DNA of 15,738 nucleotides from Candidatus Kaiserbacteria bacterium CG_4_10_14_0_2_um_filter_50_16 (GTDB lineage: Bacteria > Patescibacteriota > Minisyncoccia > Phycocordibacterales > Phycocordibacteraceae). The notes beneath the pieces are model-generated. The model saw only the letters and a list, made by a program, of their open reading frames with translations, made no database searches and had not been told where the DNA came from. Numbering within the stretch: position 1 is the stretch's first letter; every line of letters begins with the position of its first letter. This document shows positions 1 to 5,078 of this stretch, in pieces. The position numbers were made by a program, and so were the translations under genes. The stretch is taken from positions 1-15,738 of the forward strand of contig PFPP01000027.1 of NCBI GenBank assembly GCA_002793115.1, read 5' to 3'.

Positions 1-1
1 A

Positions 2-736
2 GGTAGGCGCCTTGCTCGAATACTTGAAGCGCTTCGCGCTAAAGTCGCGCAGGGCATAACGGCTGAAGAATTAGATGACGTAGCAGAACAGCTCATTCGC
101 GCAGGCGGTGATGAACCGTCTTTTCTTGGATATAAGCCCATCGGCGCACGCCGACCGTATCCTGCATCGCTATGTGTTTCTATAAATGATGAAGTTGTGC
201 ATGGCATACCGAATGAATCGGTGAAGGTATTAAAAGAAGGCGATATCGTCGGCCTTGATCTCGGTCTCACTCATAACGATATTGTTGTTGATTCGGCCAT
301 CACCGTATCAGTCGGCAATATAAGCGAAAAAATAAAGAAACTTATTTTTGCGACCGAGCGGGCGCTCGCGACGGGCATCAGAGCCGCCGCTCCTGGGAAA
401 CACATGGGTGATATTTCGCACGCTATCCAAAAAGAAATCGAGGATGCAGGATTTACGGTAGTACGAGAGCTGGGTGGACACTTTGTTGGCGAATCAGTGC
501 ACGAAGGACCGTTTATCCCCAATTATGGTCGCGCGGGCAAAGGACAAGTACTCGAAGAGGGTATGGTGCTTGCACTCGAGCCAATCTCGACTGCCGGGGA
601 AGCAGAGATTATGCTCGCTCCCGATGGCTACACATACCGAACGAAAGACGGTTCTCTCTCTGCTCACTTCGAACACACCATCTTGATTGAAAAGGCAGGA
701 GCGCGTATTATCACACAACAAGACAATGACACATAA
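2..736 (+). CDS. map: Methionine aminopeptidase type I, 5'-truncated by window edge
   Basis: Removes the N-terminal methionine from nascent proteins in the cytoplasm. The reading frame is open from the first full codon at position 2, so the true start lies outside the window; a GTG at 197 is internal. In the 244 visible residues all metal ligands of the pita-bread fold are in place: D86 (GLDLG), D97 (VVDSAI), H160 (GGHFVG), E193 (ALEPIS) and E224 (HFEHT), with the substrate histidine H67 in VVHGIP. The offset from the E. coli enzyme is a constant 11 residues, so only about ten N-terminal residues are missing. The TAA stop at 734-736 overlaps the start of ndk by 11 bases, which suggests co-transcription. 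Identification is firm. Confidence 0.95.
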   Translation, partial: GRRLARILEALRAKVAQGITAEELDDVAEQLIRAGGDEPSFLGYKPIGARRPYPASLCVSINDEVVHGIPNESVKVLKEGDIVGLDLGLTHNDIVVDSAITVSVGNISEKIKKLIFATERALATGIRAAAPGKHMGDISHAIQKEIEDAGFTVVRELGGHFVGESVHEGPFIPNYGRAGKGQVLEEGMVLALEPISTAGEAEIMLAPDGYTYRTKDGSLSAHFEHTILIEKAGARIITQQDNDT

Positions 737-1310
737 GAACCCAAAAAAGGAACAGACGTATGTAATGATAAAGCCGGACGGCGTGAAGAAGGGACTCATT
801 GGCGAAGTCATCAAGCGTTTTGAACAGAGAGATCTGAAAATTGTCGCGCTTGAGATGTTTCAGCCAACGCGTGAGGAAATTGATAATCATTATCCAAAGG
901 ATTCGGCATGGATAACGCGACTGGGTGAGAAGACACTCGGAACATACAAAAAATACGGTTTCAATGCGATGGAAGATTTTGGTACGAAAGATGCTAAGAA
1001 AATCGGCCAGGAAGTGCGCCAATGGGTCATTGATTACATGATATCGGCTCCACTCGTAAAAATGATCGTTGAAGGTACGCATGCTGTTGATATGGTTCGC
1101 AAGATCTGCGGCCCGACACTGCCGTATCAAGCCGATATGGGCACCATTCGCGGAGATTTTTCTAATGATTCTCCCGTACTCGCCAATGCTGAGAAGCGCG
1201 CGGTAGCAAATATCGTACATGCGTCCGAGACGCCTGAAGAGGCCGTGCATGAAATAAAACATTGGTTCGGGAACAAGAAAACGCAAAACTATAAACGCCA
1301 TGGCGAATAA
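726..1310 (+). CDS. ndk: Nucleoside diphosphate kinase with long insertion
   Basis: Transfers the gamma phosphate from NTPs to NDPs through a phosphohistidine. The protein is 194 residues, against about 140-150 for common bacterial enzymes. Family motifs are clear: YVMIKPDGV (12-20), GTIRGDF (139-145) and the active-site histidine H165 in NIVHASET. Extra length sits in two places: about 35 residues after HY (55-56), covering LGEKTLGTYKKYGF and the stretch after it, and about 10 residues between GDF and the active-site histidine. An ATG at 726 is chosen because upstream codons overlap map without family similarity; ATG 762 would cut into the first strand. There is no Shine-Dalgarno sequence, so coupling to map is likely. 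Catalytic residues are intact and the enzyme should be active. Confidence 0.93.
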   Translation: MTHKNPKKEQTYVMIKPDGVKKGLIGEVIKRFEQRDLKIVALEMFQPTREEIDNHYPKDSAWITRLGEKTLGTYKKYGFNAMEDFGTKDAKKIGQEVRQWVIDYMISAPLVKMIVEGTHAVDMVRKICGPTLPYQADMGTIRGDFSNDSPVLANAEKRAVANIVHASETPEEAVHEIKHWFGNKKTQNYKRHGE

Positions 1311-1316
1311 AGATGC

Positions 1317-1335
1317 TTGACAGCGGGTGTATACT
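1317..1335 (+). promoter_or_regulatory. Promoter of the structured RNA
   Basis: A TATACT -10 hexamer lies at 1330-1335, and the 5' end of the long RNA stem begins at G1343, exactly 7 bases after it, as expected for a transcription start. A perfect TTGACA occurs at 1317-1322, but it is only 7 bases from the -10, too close for a normal -35/-10 pair. No good -35 is seen at 16-18 bases spacing. The -10 is therefore the better supported half. Confidence 0.5.
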
Positions 1336-1342
1336 AAAAGTA

Positions 1343-1520
1343 GGAGCTATTCTTAAAAACGCAACTTGCCTAATATTCGGGGTTTCGGAGTTGTCGGTAG
1401 CAATGTGAGCGTTCATTCGTTCCTGCGCTATCGCACAGGAGCCCCACCTGGCAAGATAAAGTTGCTTAAGAGAGTGGCTCCGCCCAGCGCCCCGTTTCTT
1501 CGGAAACGGGGCACTGGGCG
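1343..1520 (+). ncRNA. Candidate structured ncRNA, possibly 6S-like
   Basis: This intergenic stretch folds into one long rod. Complementary blocks in order are: 1343-1347 with 1477-1481 (GGAGC/GCTCC); 1351-1356 with 1466-1471 (TCTTAA/TTAAGA); 1361-1367 with 1459-1465 (GCAACTT/AAGTTGC); 1368-1370 with 1450-1452; 1379-1386 with 1438-1445 (GGGGTTTC/GGAGCCCC, 8 pairs with wobbles); 1396-1401 with 1427-1432 (GGTAGC/GCTATC); and an apical hairpin 1407-1411 with 1418-1422. An asymmetric internal loop (1371-1378 against 1446-1449) sits between the closing and terminal stems. The 5' end coincides with the start predicted from TATACT at 1330, and a strong hairpin follows at 1481-1520. Closing stem, GC-flanked bubble and terminal stem match the 6S RNA plan, but the bubble is small, so 6S is a hypothesis. 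SRP, RNase P and tmRNA signatures are not seen. A leader of the downstream gene is an alternative. Confidence 0.6.
1481..1520 (+). terminator. GC-rich UUCG-capped hairpin, likely RNA 3' end
   Basis: The 5' arm 1481-1498 pairs with 1503-1520: ten perfect pairs next to the loop, one C/A mismatch (1488/1513), then seven more. The loop 1499-1502 is TTCG closed by C-G, the exceptionally stable cUUCGg tetraloop. It is followed by TTACAAT, not a U run, so it is not a textbook intrinsic terminator; it may act as a transcription roadblock or 3' stabiliser. It abuts the -10 of the next gene. Confidence 0.5.
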
Positions 1521-1521
1521 T

Positions 1522-1527
1522 TACAAT
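1522..1527 (+). promoter_or_regulatory. -10 element of the beta-CASP gene (leaderless)
   Basis: TACAAT at 1522-1527 is followed by six bases and then the ATG at 1534, so the predicted transcription start falls on the start codon. The -35 position (around 1499-1504, TTCGGA) is weak and lies in the loop region of the preceding hairpin. Confidence 0.5.
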
Positions 1528-1533
1528 GTACGC

Positions 1534-2931
1534 ATGTCATTGCGATTGAGTTTCTATGGCGGAGCAGGGAAGGTGACCGGCTCAAATTTTTTGGTGGAAG
1601 GTAATCGCGGAAAAATTTTAGTGGACTGCGGTCTTGAACAGGGTAATGACTTTGTTATGTCGGGTATGTACGGACCATTTCCGTACGATGTACATACTAT
1701 TAACGCTCTTGTCGTAACACACGCGCACCTTGACCATATCGGCCGCATACCGAAGTTGGTGCGGGACGGTTTCCGCGGAAAGATATTCATGACATCGCCG
1801 ACACGCGATCTCGCCGAACTTATTTTACACGATTCAATCGTGATTTTAGCCGGTGAAGCCTCTCATCGCGGTATCGAACCGCTCTATGAGGAACAAGACG
1901 CCGTAAAGGCGTTCTCGCTTGTCGAAACGCTTGAGTATCATACTGAAAGAGAAGTTGTCCCTGGCATGTCGGTATACCTACGAAATACCGGACACATTCT
2001 TGGTTCGGCAAGCGTGAGAATTAAAAATACAGAAGGTGTTGCAATCGCGCTTACGGGCGATATCGGCAATTCACCCTCACCATTCTTACCCGACTGGGAA
2101 CCGATACCCGATGCGGATGCGCTGGTTATAGAAAGCACCTATGGCGATCGGGTGCATCCGCCTCAGCAAAGGCGTGTTAAGCGTCTTCGCGAAGTGCTAA
2201 AACGTGCAATTTCACGGGGCGGCACTATCCTCATACCCGCGTTCTCGCTCGAACGAACTCAGCTCATGCTTTATGAACTATCGAATTTTTTTTCAGATGG
2301 CTCGTTACCGAACATACCAGTCTTTCTTGATTCGTCGCTAGCGATTCATATAACGGCGGTGTATGAAAAGTGGGGACCGTCCTATTTCAAGCCAGAGGCC
2401 GAAGATGAAATGAAGAGAGAAGGAAGTATTTTTGAATTCCCATTCCTTATGAAGACACTTTCACGCGAAGAGTCGGTGACAATAGAAAAAACGCCGAATC
2501 CGAAAATTATTATCGCTGGCGCTGGCATGAGCCATGGCGGCCGCATCGGCCATTGGGAGACGCGATACCTATCTGACCCTTCGTCAACGCTCATTATGGT
2601 CGGATATCAAGCGCCCGGCACGCTCGGGCGGCACATAGTTGATGGAGCTTCTTTGGTACGAATAAACGGCAATAAAATAAAAATCAAAGCCACAATCGAA
2701 AAACTCGGAGGATGGTCGGCGCATGCAGATCTCGATGGGTTGCTTACATTTACCGAGGCAGCTTTCGCAGAAAAGAGGTCTAAAGCCATCTTCACAGCTC
2801 TTGGGGAGCCCGCTACCGAGCGTTTCCTCGCTCAGCGTATACATAACTACCTCGGCATCAGAGCTATCGTACCCGAATATGGCCAAACATGGGAAATTAC
2901 AAAAAATTCAGTGACCCGCACTCTCACATAA
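1534..2931 (+). CDS. Beta-CASP metallo-beta-lactamase RNA hydrolase
   Basis: A zinc-dependent nuclease of the CPSF73/RNase J superfamily, probably acting on RNA in the cytoplasm. In its 465 residues the order is: N-terminal metallo-beta-lactamase strands (SFYGGAGKVTGSNF), the HAHLDH zinc motif at 63-68, GHILGSA, the GDIG metal aspartate, the beta-CASP opening motif ESTYGDR, GAGMSHGGRIGHW, and the C-terminal histidine motif GGWSAHAD (H397). This is the single-chain 'MBL fold plus RNA-specificity domain' type common in archaea and many bacteria, distinct from true RNase J, so no symbol is given. The frame stays open upstream to a TTG at 1366, but that extension crosses the structured RNA and lacks family similarity; ATG 1534 gives the normal N-terminus and has its own -10. 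Substrate is unknown. Confidence 0.9.
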   Translation: MSLRLSFYGGAGKVTGSNFLVEGNRGKILVDCGLEQGNDFVMSGMYGPFPYDVHTINALVVTHAHLDHIGRIPKLVRDGFRGKIFMTSPTRDLAELILHDSIVILAGEASHRGIEPLYEEQDAVKAFSLVETLEYHTEREVVPGMSVYLRNTGHILGSASVRIKNTEGVAIALTGDIGNSPSPFLPDWEPIPDADALVIESTYGDRVHPPQQRRVKRLREVLKRAISRGGTILIPAFSLERTQLMLYELSNFFSDGSLPNIPVFLDSSLAIHITAVYEKWGPSYFKPEAEDEMKREGSIFEFPFLMKTLSREESVTIEKTPNPKIIIAGAGMSHGGRIGHWETRYLSDPSSTLIMVGYQAPGTLGRHIVDGASLVRINGNKIKIKATIEKLGGWSAHADLDGLLTFTEAAFAEKRSKAIFTALGEPATERFLAQRIHNYLGIRAIVPEYGQTWEITKNSVTRTLT

Positions 2932-2944
2932 TTTATCAAAACAC

Positions 2945-2983
2945 TTATCCGCAATAACCTACGACCGTGATATATTGAGGATA
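2945..2983 (+). repeat. Direct repeat copy 1, promoter-like element
   Basis: This 39-base element upstream of the PaaX/Cas2-like gene recurs at 3564-3602 with 34 of 39 identical positions, and 24 of 25 in the core TTATCCGC(A/G)ATAACC plus TACGACCGTG. The core ends in an extended -10: TG at 2968-2969, one base, then TATATT at 2971-2976. Six bases later is the ATG at 2983, so the mRNA should be leaderless. TTATC at the left and (A/G)ATAA form short inverted arms around CGC, a plausible operator half-site. No consensus -35 is present. Confidence 0.75.
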
Positions 2984-3576
2984 TGGGAACTATCGAAATG
3001 ATAGCGCAGAAAAAGCGTGTAAAGGCCCACATACAACAAGCGATCCTTGTGGCCGTGGCGCTTTCCGGTGTCGTACTTATCGCAACAATAATACCGAACC
3101 TGCCCGCAATGTTGGTGAGATTGCCAAGTATAAAGCGCGCGCAACTTCGCGCCAGATACCGGACGGCGCTTGGTCGACTTGTGGCACTCGGCTATGTCTC
3201 ATTTGAGAAATTGGAAGGTAAGTCATACGCTCGAATCACGGATACAGGACGTCAGAAGCTCGCATTCATGTTAGAAAAGGAGAAGTTCGGCATTCCTAAG
3301 AAGAGACGTTGGGACAGGCGATGGCGTGTAATCGTTTTCGATGTACCTGAGCGACGACGCAAGACACGCGATCGGCTGCGATCTATCATGCGGGAAATCG
3401 GCTTCGTTCGCTTGCAAGACAGTGTATGGGTTTTTCCATACGATTGCGAGGATTTCATTGCTTTACTGAAAGCCGAATTGAAGATCGGATTCTCGGTACT
3501 CTACATGGTCGTCGAGGAGATCGAAAACGACAAGCACTTACGCGAACATTTCGGCCTCGCCCGTTATCCGCGATAA
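2983..3576 (+). CDS. PaaX/Cas2-like regulator-type protein with N-terminal hydrophobic segment
   Basis: A 197-residue protein. Residues 20-45 form a hydrophobic segment (AILVAVALSGVVLI onward) that is either a membrane helix or the buried core of an N-terminal domain. Residues 50-98 look like a winged helix (RYRTALGRLVALGYV, ARITDTGRQKL). Residues 114-185 are a Cas2-like ferredoxin fold: WRVIVFDVPERRRK with the aspartate D120 at the Cas2 metal position, then GFVRLQDSVWVFPYD. This order (HTH, then Cas2-like domain) matches PaaX-family transcriptional repressors, which are often misannotated as Cas2. No cas genes or CRISPR array are nearby. Start ATG 2983 lies six bases after a -10. The gene is bracketed by two copies of a promoter-like repeat, suggesting autoregulation. 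The ligand or target is unknown. Confidence 0.75.
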   Translation: MGTIEMIAQKKRVKAHIQQAILVAVALSGVVLIATIIPNLPAMLVRLPSIKRAQLRARYRTALGRLVALGYVSFEKLEGKSYARITDTGRQKLAFMLEKEKFGIPKKRRWDRRWRVIVFDVPERRRKTRDRLRSIMREIGFVRLQDSVWVFPYDCEDFIALLKAELKIGFSVLYMVVEEIENDKHLREHFGLARYPR

Positions 3577-3602
3577 CCTACGACCGTGGTAAATAGTGGA
3601 TA
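3564..3602 (+). repeat. Direct repeat copy 2, overlapping the 3' end of the PaaX/Cas2-like gene
   Basis: The second copy of the element at 2945-2983, 619 bases downstream. Its first 13 bases (TTATCCGCGATAA, inverted arms TTATC and GATAA around CGC) are the last codons and TAA stop of the PaaX/Cas2-like gene. It retains the extended -10 position (TGG then TAAATA at 3590-3595), but where copy 1 has the ATG this copy has AGG. It could drive the DUF1653 gene with a leader of about 48 bases. Confidence 0.7.
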
Positions 3603-3610
3603 GGTGTGTT

Positions 3611-3641
3611 TTGTTACAATACTCTACAGTAATGCTATTAT
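3611..3641 (+). promoter_or_regulatory. Second promoter of the DUF1653 gene
   Basis: An extended -10, TGC followed by TATTAT at 3636-3641, is preceded by TTGTTA at 3611-3616 (19-base spacing) or TTACAA at 3614-3619 (16-base spacing). The ATG at 3650 is eight bases after the -10, so this transcript would also be leaderless or nearly so. Confidence 0.5.
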
Positions 3642-3649
3642 GGACACAT

Positions 3650-3817
3650 ATGGAATACCCAAAGTCCGGTATCTACGAACATTACAAGAATCATGAGCAT
3701 CGATATCGCATGATTAGTGTGGCGAAACATAGTGAAACATTAGAAGATCTGGTTGTGTATGAAGCACTTTACGACAACAAGATATCGAAACTCTGGGCGC
3801 GGCCACTCGATGAATAA
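3650..3817 (+). CDS. DUF1653 family small protein
   Basis: A 55-residue cytoplasmic protein of unknown function. The DUF1653 signature is clear: SGIYEHYKNHEHRYRMISV, AKHSETLEDLVVYEAL, and LWARPL near the end. Family members usually continue about ten residues after the W.RP motif; this one stops at RPLDE, so the C-terminus is short. The frame is open upstream to GTG 3596 and ATG 3632, but the family begins at about MEYPKSG, and a -10 lies just upstream of ATG 3650. It faces the rplT gene tail to tail with 38 bases between and no evident terminator hairpin. Its position after the repeat-flanked PaaX/Cas2-like gene may mean shared control. Confidence 0.85.
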   Translation: MEYPKSGIYEHYKNHEHRYRMISVAKHSETLEDLVVYEALYDNKISKLWARPLDE

Positions 3818-3855
3818 ATTCCGGATGGTTCATGGTATACTCGCAATTTGTTTTT

Positions 3856-4203
3856 TTAAGCAACCTGTTTCGCGATGCGGGTGAAAATAGCGGGATGTTC
3901 GGAAGCAAACTGGGCGAGGACTTTACGGTCGAGTTGGAAGCCATTTTTCTTCAATTTTGCAATAAACGTACTATAGGACTTGTGGCCACTGTCGCGGACG
4001 GCGGCGTTTAGCCGGACAATCCAGAGCTGACGGAAGTCTGTTTTCTTGTCGCGACGATGAGCGAAGGCGTAACGACCCGCGCGCATAAGTGCTTCATGCG
4101 CATAACGCTCTTTTTTAGAGCGTACACCGCGATAGCCCTTCGCTCTATCCAGAATATTCTTTCGGCGCTTCTGCGCCATAACCCCTCCTTTGATTCTTGT
4201 CAT
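3856..4203 (-). CDS. rplT: 50S ribosomal protein L20
   Basis: A 115-residue primary rRNA-binding protein needed for early assembly of the large subunit. The start is typical (MTRIKGGV), followed by the basic N-terminal extension KRRKNILDRAKGYRG, then HEALMRAGRYAFAHRRDKK, FRQLWIVRLNAAVR and the C-terminal LDRKVLAQFA block. L20 is the last gene of the infC-rpmI-rplT operon, 46 bases after rpmI. The A/T-rich gap upstream of ATG 4203 has no Shine-Dalgarno sequence. In other bacteria L20 represses its own operon; no L20 operator could be recognised here. Confidence 0.95.
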   Translation of the reverse strand: MTRIKGGVMAQKRRKNILDRAKGYRGVRSKKERYAHEALMRAGRYAFAHRRDKKTDFRQLWIVRLNAAVRDSGHKSYSTFIAKLKKNGFQLDRKVLAQFASEHPAIFTRIAKQVA

Positions 4204-4249
4204 ATAAAATTAGTTAAAAAATTTTAAGCAATAATGAAGAATGCAAATA

Positions 4250-4435
4250 CTAAGAGCCGGGTAGGAAACGGCGACGTACTTTTGCGGTTAGATTGATCGA
4301 GACAGAACGGCGCTTCTGCGAGCGTTCAGAGCCGCTCTGTTTCGCATTGAAATGATTCTGGCCTTTTGCACGCGCCATAAGCTTCCCATTGCGCGTCACG
4401 CGGATTCTTTTAAGATATGATTTATTAGATTTCAT
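4250..4435 (-). CDS. rpmI: 50S ribosomal protein L35
   Basis: A 61-residue basic protein of the large ribosomal subunit. The family pattern is visible: MKSNKSYLKRIRVTRNGKL at the N-terminus, then the lysine/arginine-rich loop (ARAKGQNHF, SQKRR) and the C-terminal VRRRFLPG. The ATG at 4435 is used because the upstream in-frame codons have no L35 similarity and because L35 normally starts with (P)KMK-type sequence. The start lies inside the end of infC (11-base overlap), so translation is probably coupled to IF3. Confidence 0.93.
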   Translation of the reverse strand: MKSNKSYLKRIRVTRNGKLMARAKGQNHFNAKQSGSERSQKRRSVSINLTAKVRRRFLPGS

Positions 4436-4985
4436 TTTTTGATTGTACTTTCTCTCGCTTTGCTTGAGCCACAAGGTCTCTTTCTATGACGCCAGCAAAA
4501 CCCTTCGGGCTTCGCGCAATCGGTTCGGCGATCTTATATGCATATGGGATACGCAGGAGAAACCTCTCCAAGCGTTCCTTCAGAAACTCCTCACTCATGC
4601 CTTTGTAACGGCCTTTGAGGAAAAGTTCGGCACGTACTCGGTGGCCCTCGGCAAGCCACTCGGCAACTTTTTTTGCCTTCAGTTCCATATCATGGTCACC
4701 TGTACCTACCTTGATCTGGACCTCTTTTGTCTCGGATACTTTTACCTTGGCTTTTGCCACTTTTTCCTTCTTGCTACGCTCGTATTCAAATTTACCATAA
4801 TCCATAATCTTCGCAATGGGCGGAATAGTCGAAGAGGAAATCTCTATAAGATCGAGTCTGGCGACGCTCGCCGCTGCGAGCGCGGCGGCGAGCGTCAGCA
4901 CGCCCATGTTTTTCCCGTCAGCGCCAATAACGCGCAACTCGTGCGCGCGGATTTCATTATTGATGCGAAGTTGGTCAGTAGCCAC
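4425..4985 (-). CDS. infC: Translation initiation factor IF-3
   Basis: Binds the 30S subunit, blocks premature 50S joining and proofreads the start codon and initiator tRNA. The 186 residues show the N-domain (LRINNEIRAHELRVIGADGK, then DLIEISSSTIPPIAKIMDYGKF), a basic linker rich in KxKVKVSE, and the C-domain (EVQIKVGTGDHDMELKAKKV, FLKGRYKGM). GTG 4985 is chosen because the conserved region begins at once after it and a promoter lies just upstream; an in-frame GTG at 5000 falls inside the -10. Rare start codons are typical for infC, so ATA or ATT codons nearby cannot be excluded. The frame is open to 5177 but that extension has no IF3 similarity. First gene of infC-rpmI-rplT. Confidence 0.92.
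   Translation of the reverse strand: MATDQLRINNEIRAHELRVIGADGKNMGVLTLAAALAAASVARLDLIEISSSTIPPIAKIMDYGKFEYERSKKEKVAKAKVKVSETKEVQIKVGTGDHDMELKAKKVAEWLAEGHRVRAELFLKGRYKGMSEEFLKERLERFLLRIPYAYKIAEPIARSPKGFAGVIERDLVAQAKREKVQSKNEI
4863..4896 (-). repeat. Strong inverted repeat inside infC
   Basis: Bases 4863-4874 and 4885-4896 are perfect 12-base inverted arms (GACGCTCGCCGC and its complement), extended by a non-Watson-Crick position and two more pairs to a GAGC loop at 4878-4881. It encodes the alanine-rich stretch LTLAAALAAASVA at about residues 28-41. In the mRNA it would form a very GC-rich hairpin early in the gene. Confidence 0.6.
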
Positions 4986-4998
4986 TGGAAGTATAGGC

Positions 4999-5028
4999 AC
5001 TATAGCATGAAAACTGTATGAGGTGCAA
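4999..5028 (-). promoter_or_regulatory. Promoter of the infC-rpmI-rplT operon
   Basis: On the minus strand TTGCAC (5028-5023) is followed after 18 bases by TATAGT (5004-4999), with a TGC extended -10. The predicted start is a few bases before GTG 4985, giving a very short leader. A second TATACT overlaps downstream (on the plus strand at about 4989-4994). Confidence 0.6.
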
Positions 5029-5043
5029 TAAACAAGATTGCTT

Positions 5044-5072
5044 TTGCACTTGGCGCGCTCGGGGCATATACT
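5044..5072 (+). promoter_or_regulatory. Promoter of proS-mre operon (leaderless)
   Basis: TTGCAC at 5044-5049, a 17-base spacer, and TATACT at 5067-5072 form the best promoter in the window. Six bases later is the ATG of proS, so transcription should start on the start codon. It is divergent from the infC promoter; the two TTGCAC -35 hexamers are back to back with 15 bases between them. Confidence 0.75.
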
Positions 5073-5078
5073 GCCTCT

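Noticed and set aside
197..199. GTG at 197 as start of map
   Set aside because: The frame is open to the window edge and the preceding residues, including LGYKPIGARRPYPASLC, match methionine aminopeptidase; H67 of the active site follows directly after this GTG.
1366..1533. Upstream extension of the beta-CASP frame from a TTG at 1366
   Set aside because: It runs through the paired RNA stems and the GC-rich hairpin, has no family similarity, and a -10 sits just before ATG 1534.
2983..3576. A CRISPR-Cas adaptation module
   Set aside because: Only the Cas2-like fold is present; no cas1, other cas genes, or spaced repeat array is seen, and the two direct repeats are promoter-like and 619 bases apart.
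3818..3855. Bidirectional terminator between DUF1653 and rplT
   Set aside because: A T run is present next to the rplT stop, but no convincing stem could be found in the 38 bases.
4443..5021. 192-codon plus-strand frame opposite infC
   Set aside because: It is antisense to the well-supported IF3 gene, has low-complexity cysteine/phenylalanine-rich sequence, and no recognisable domain.
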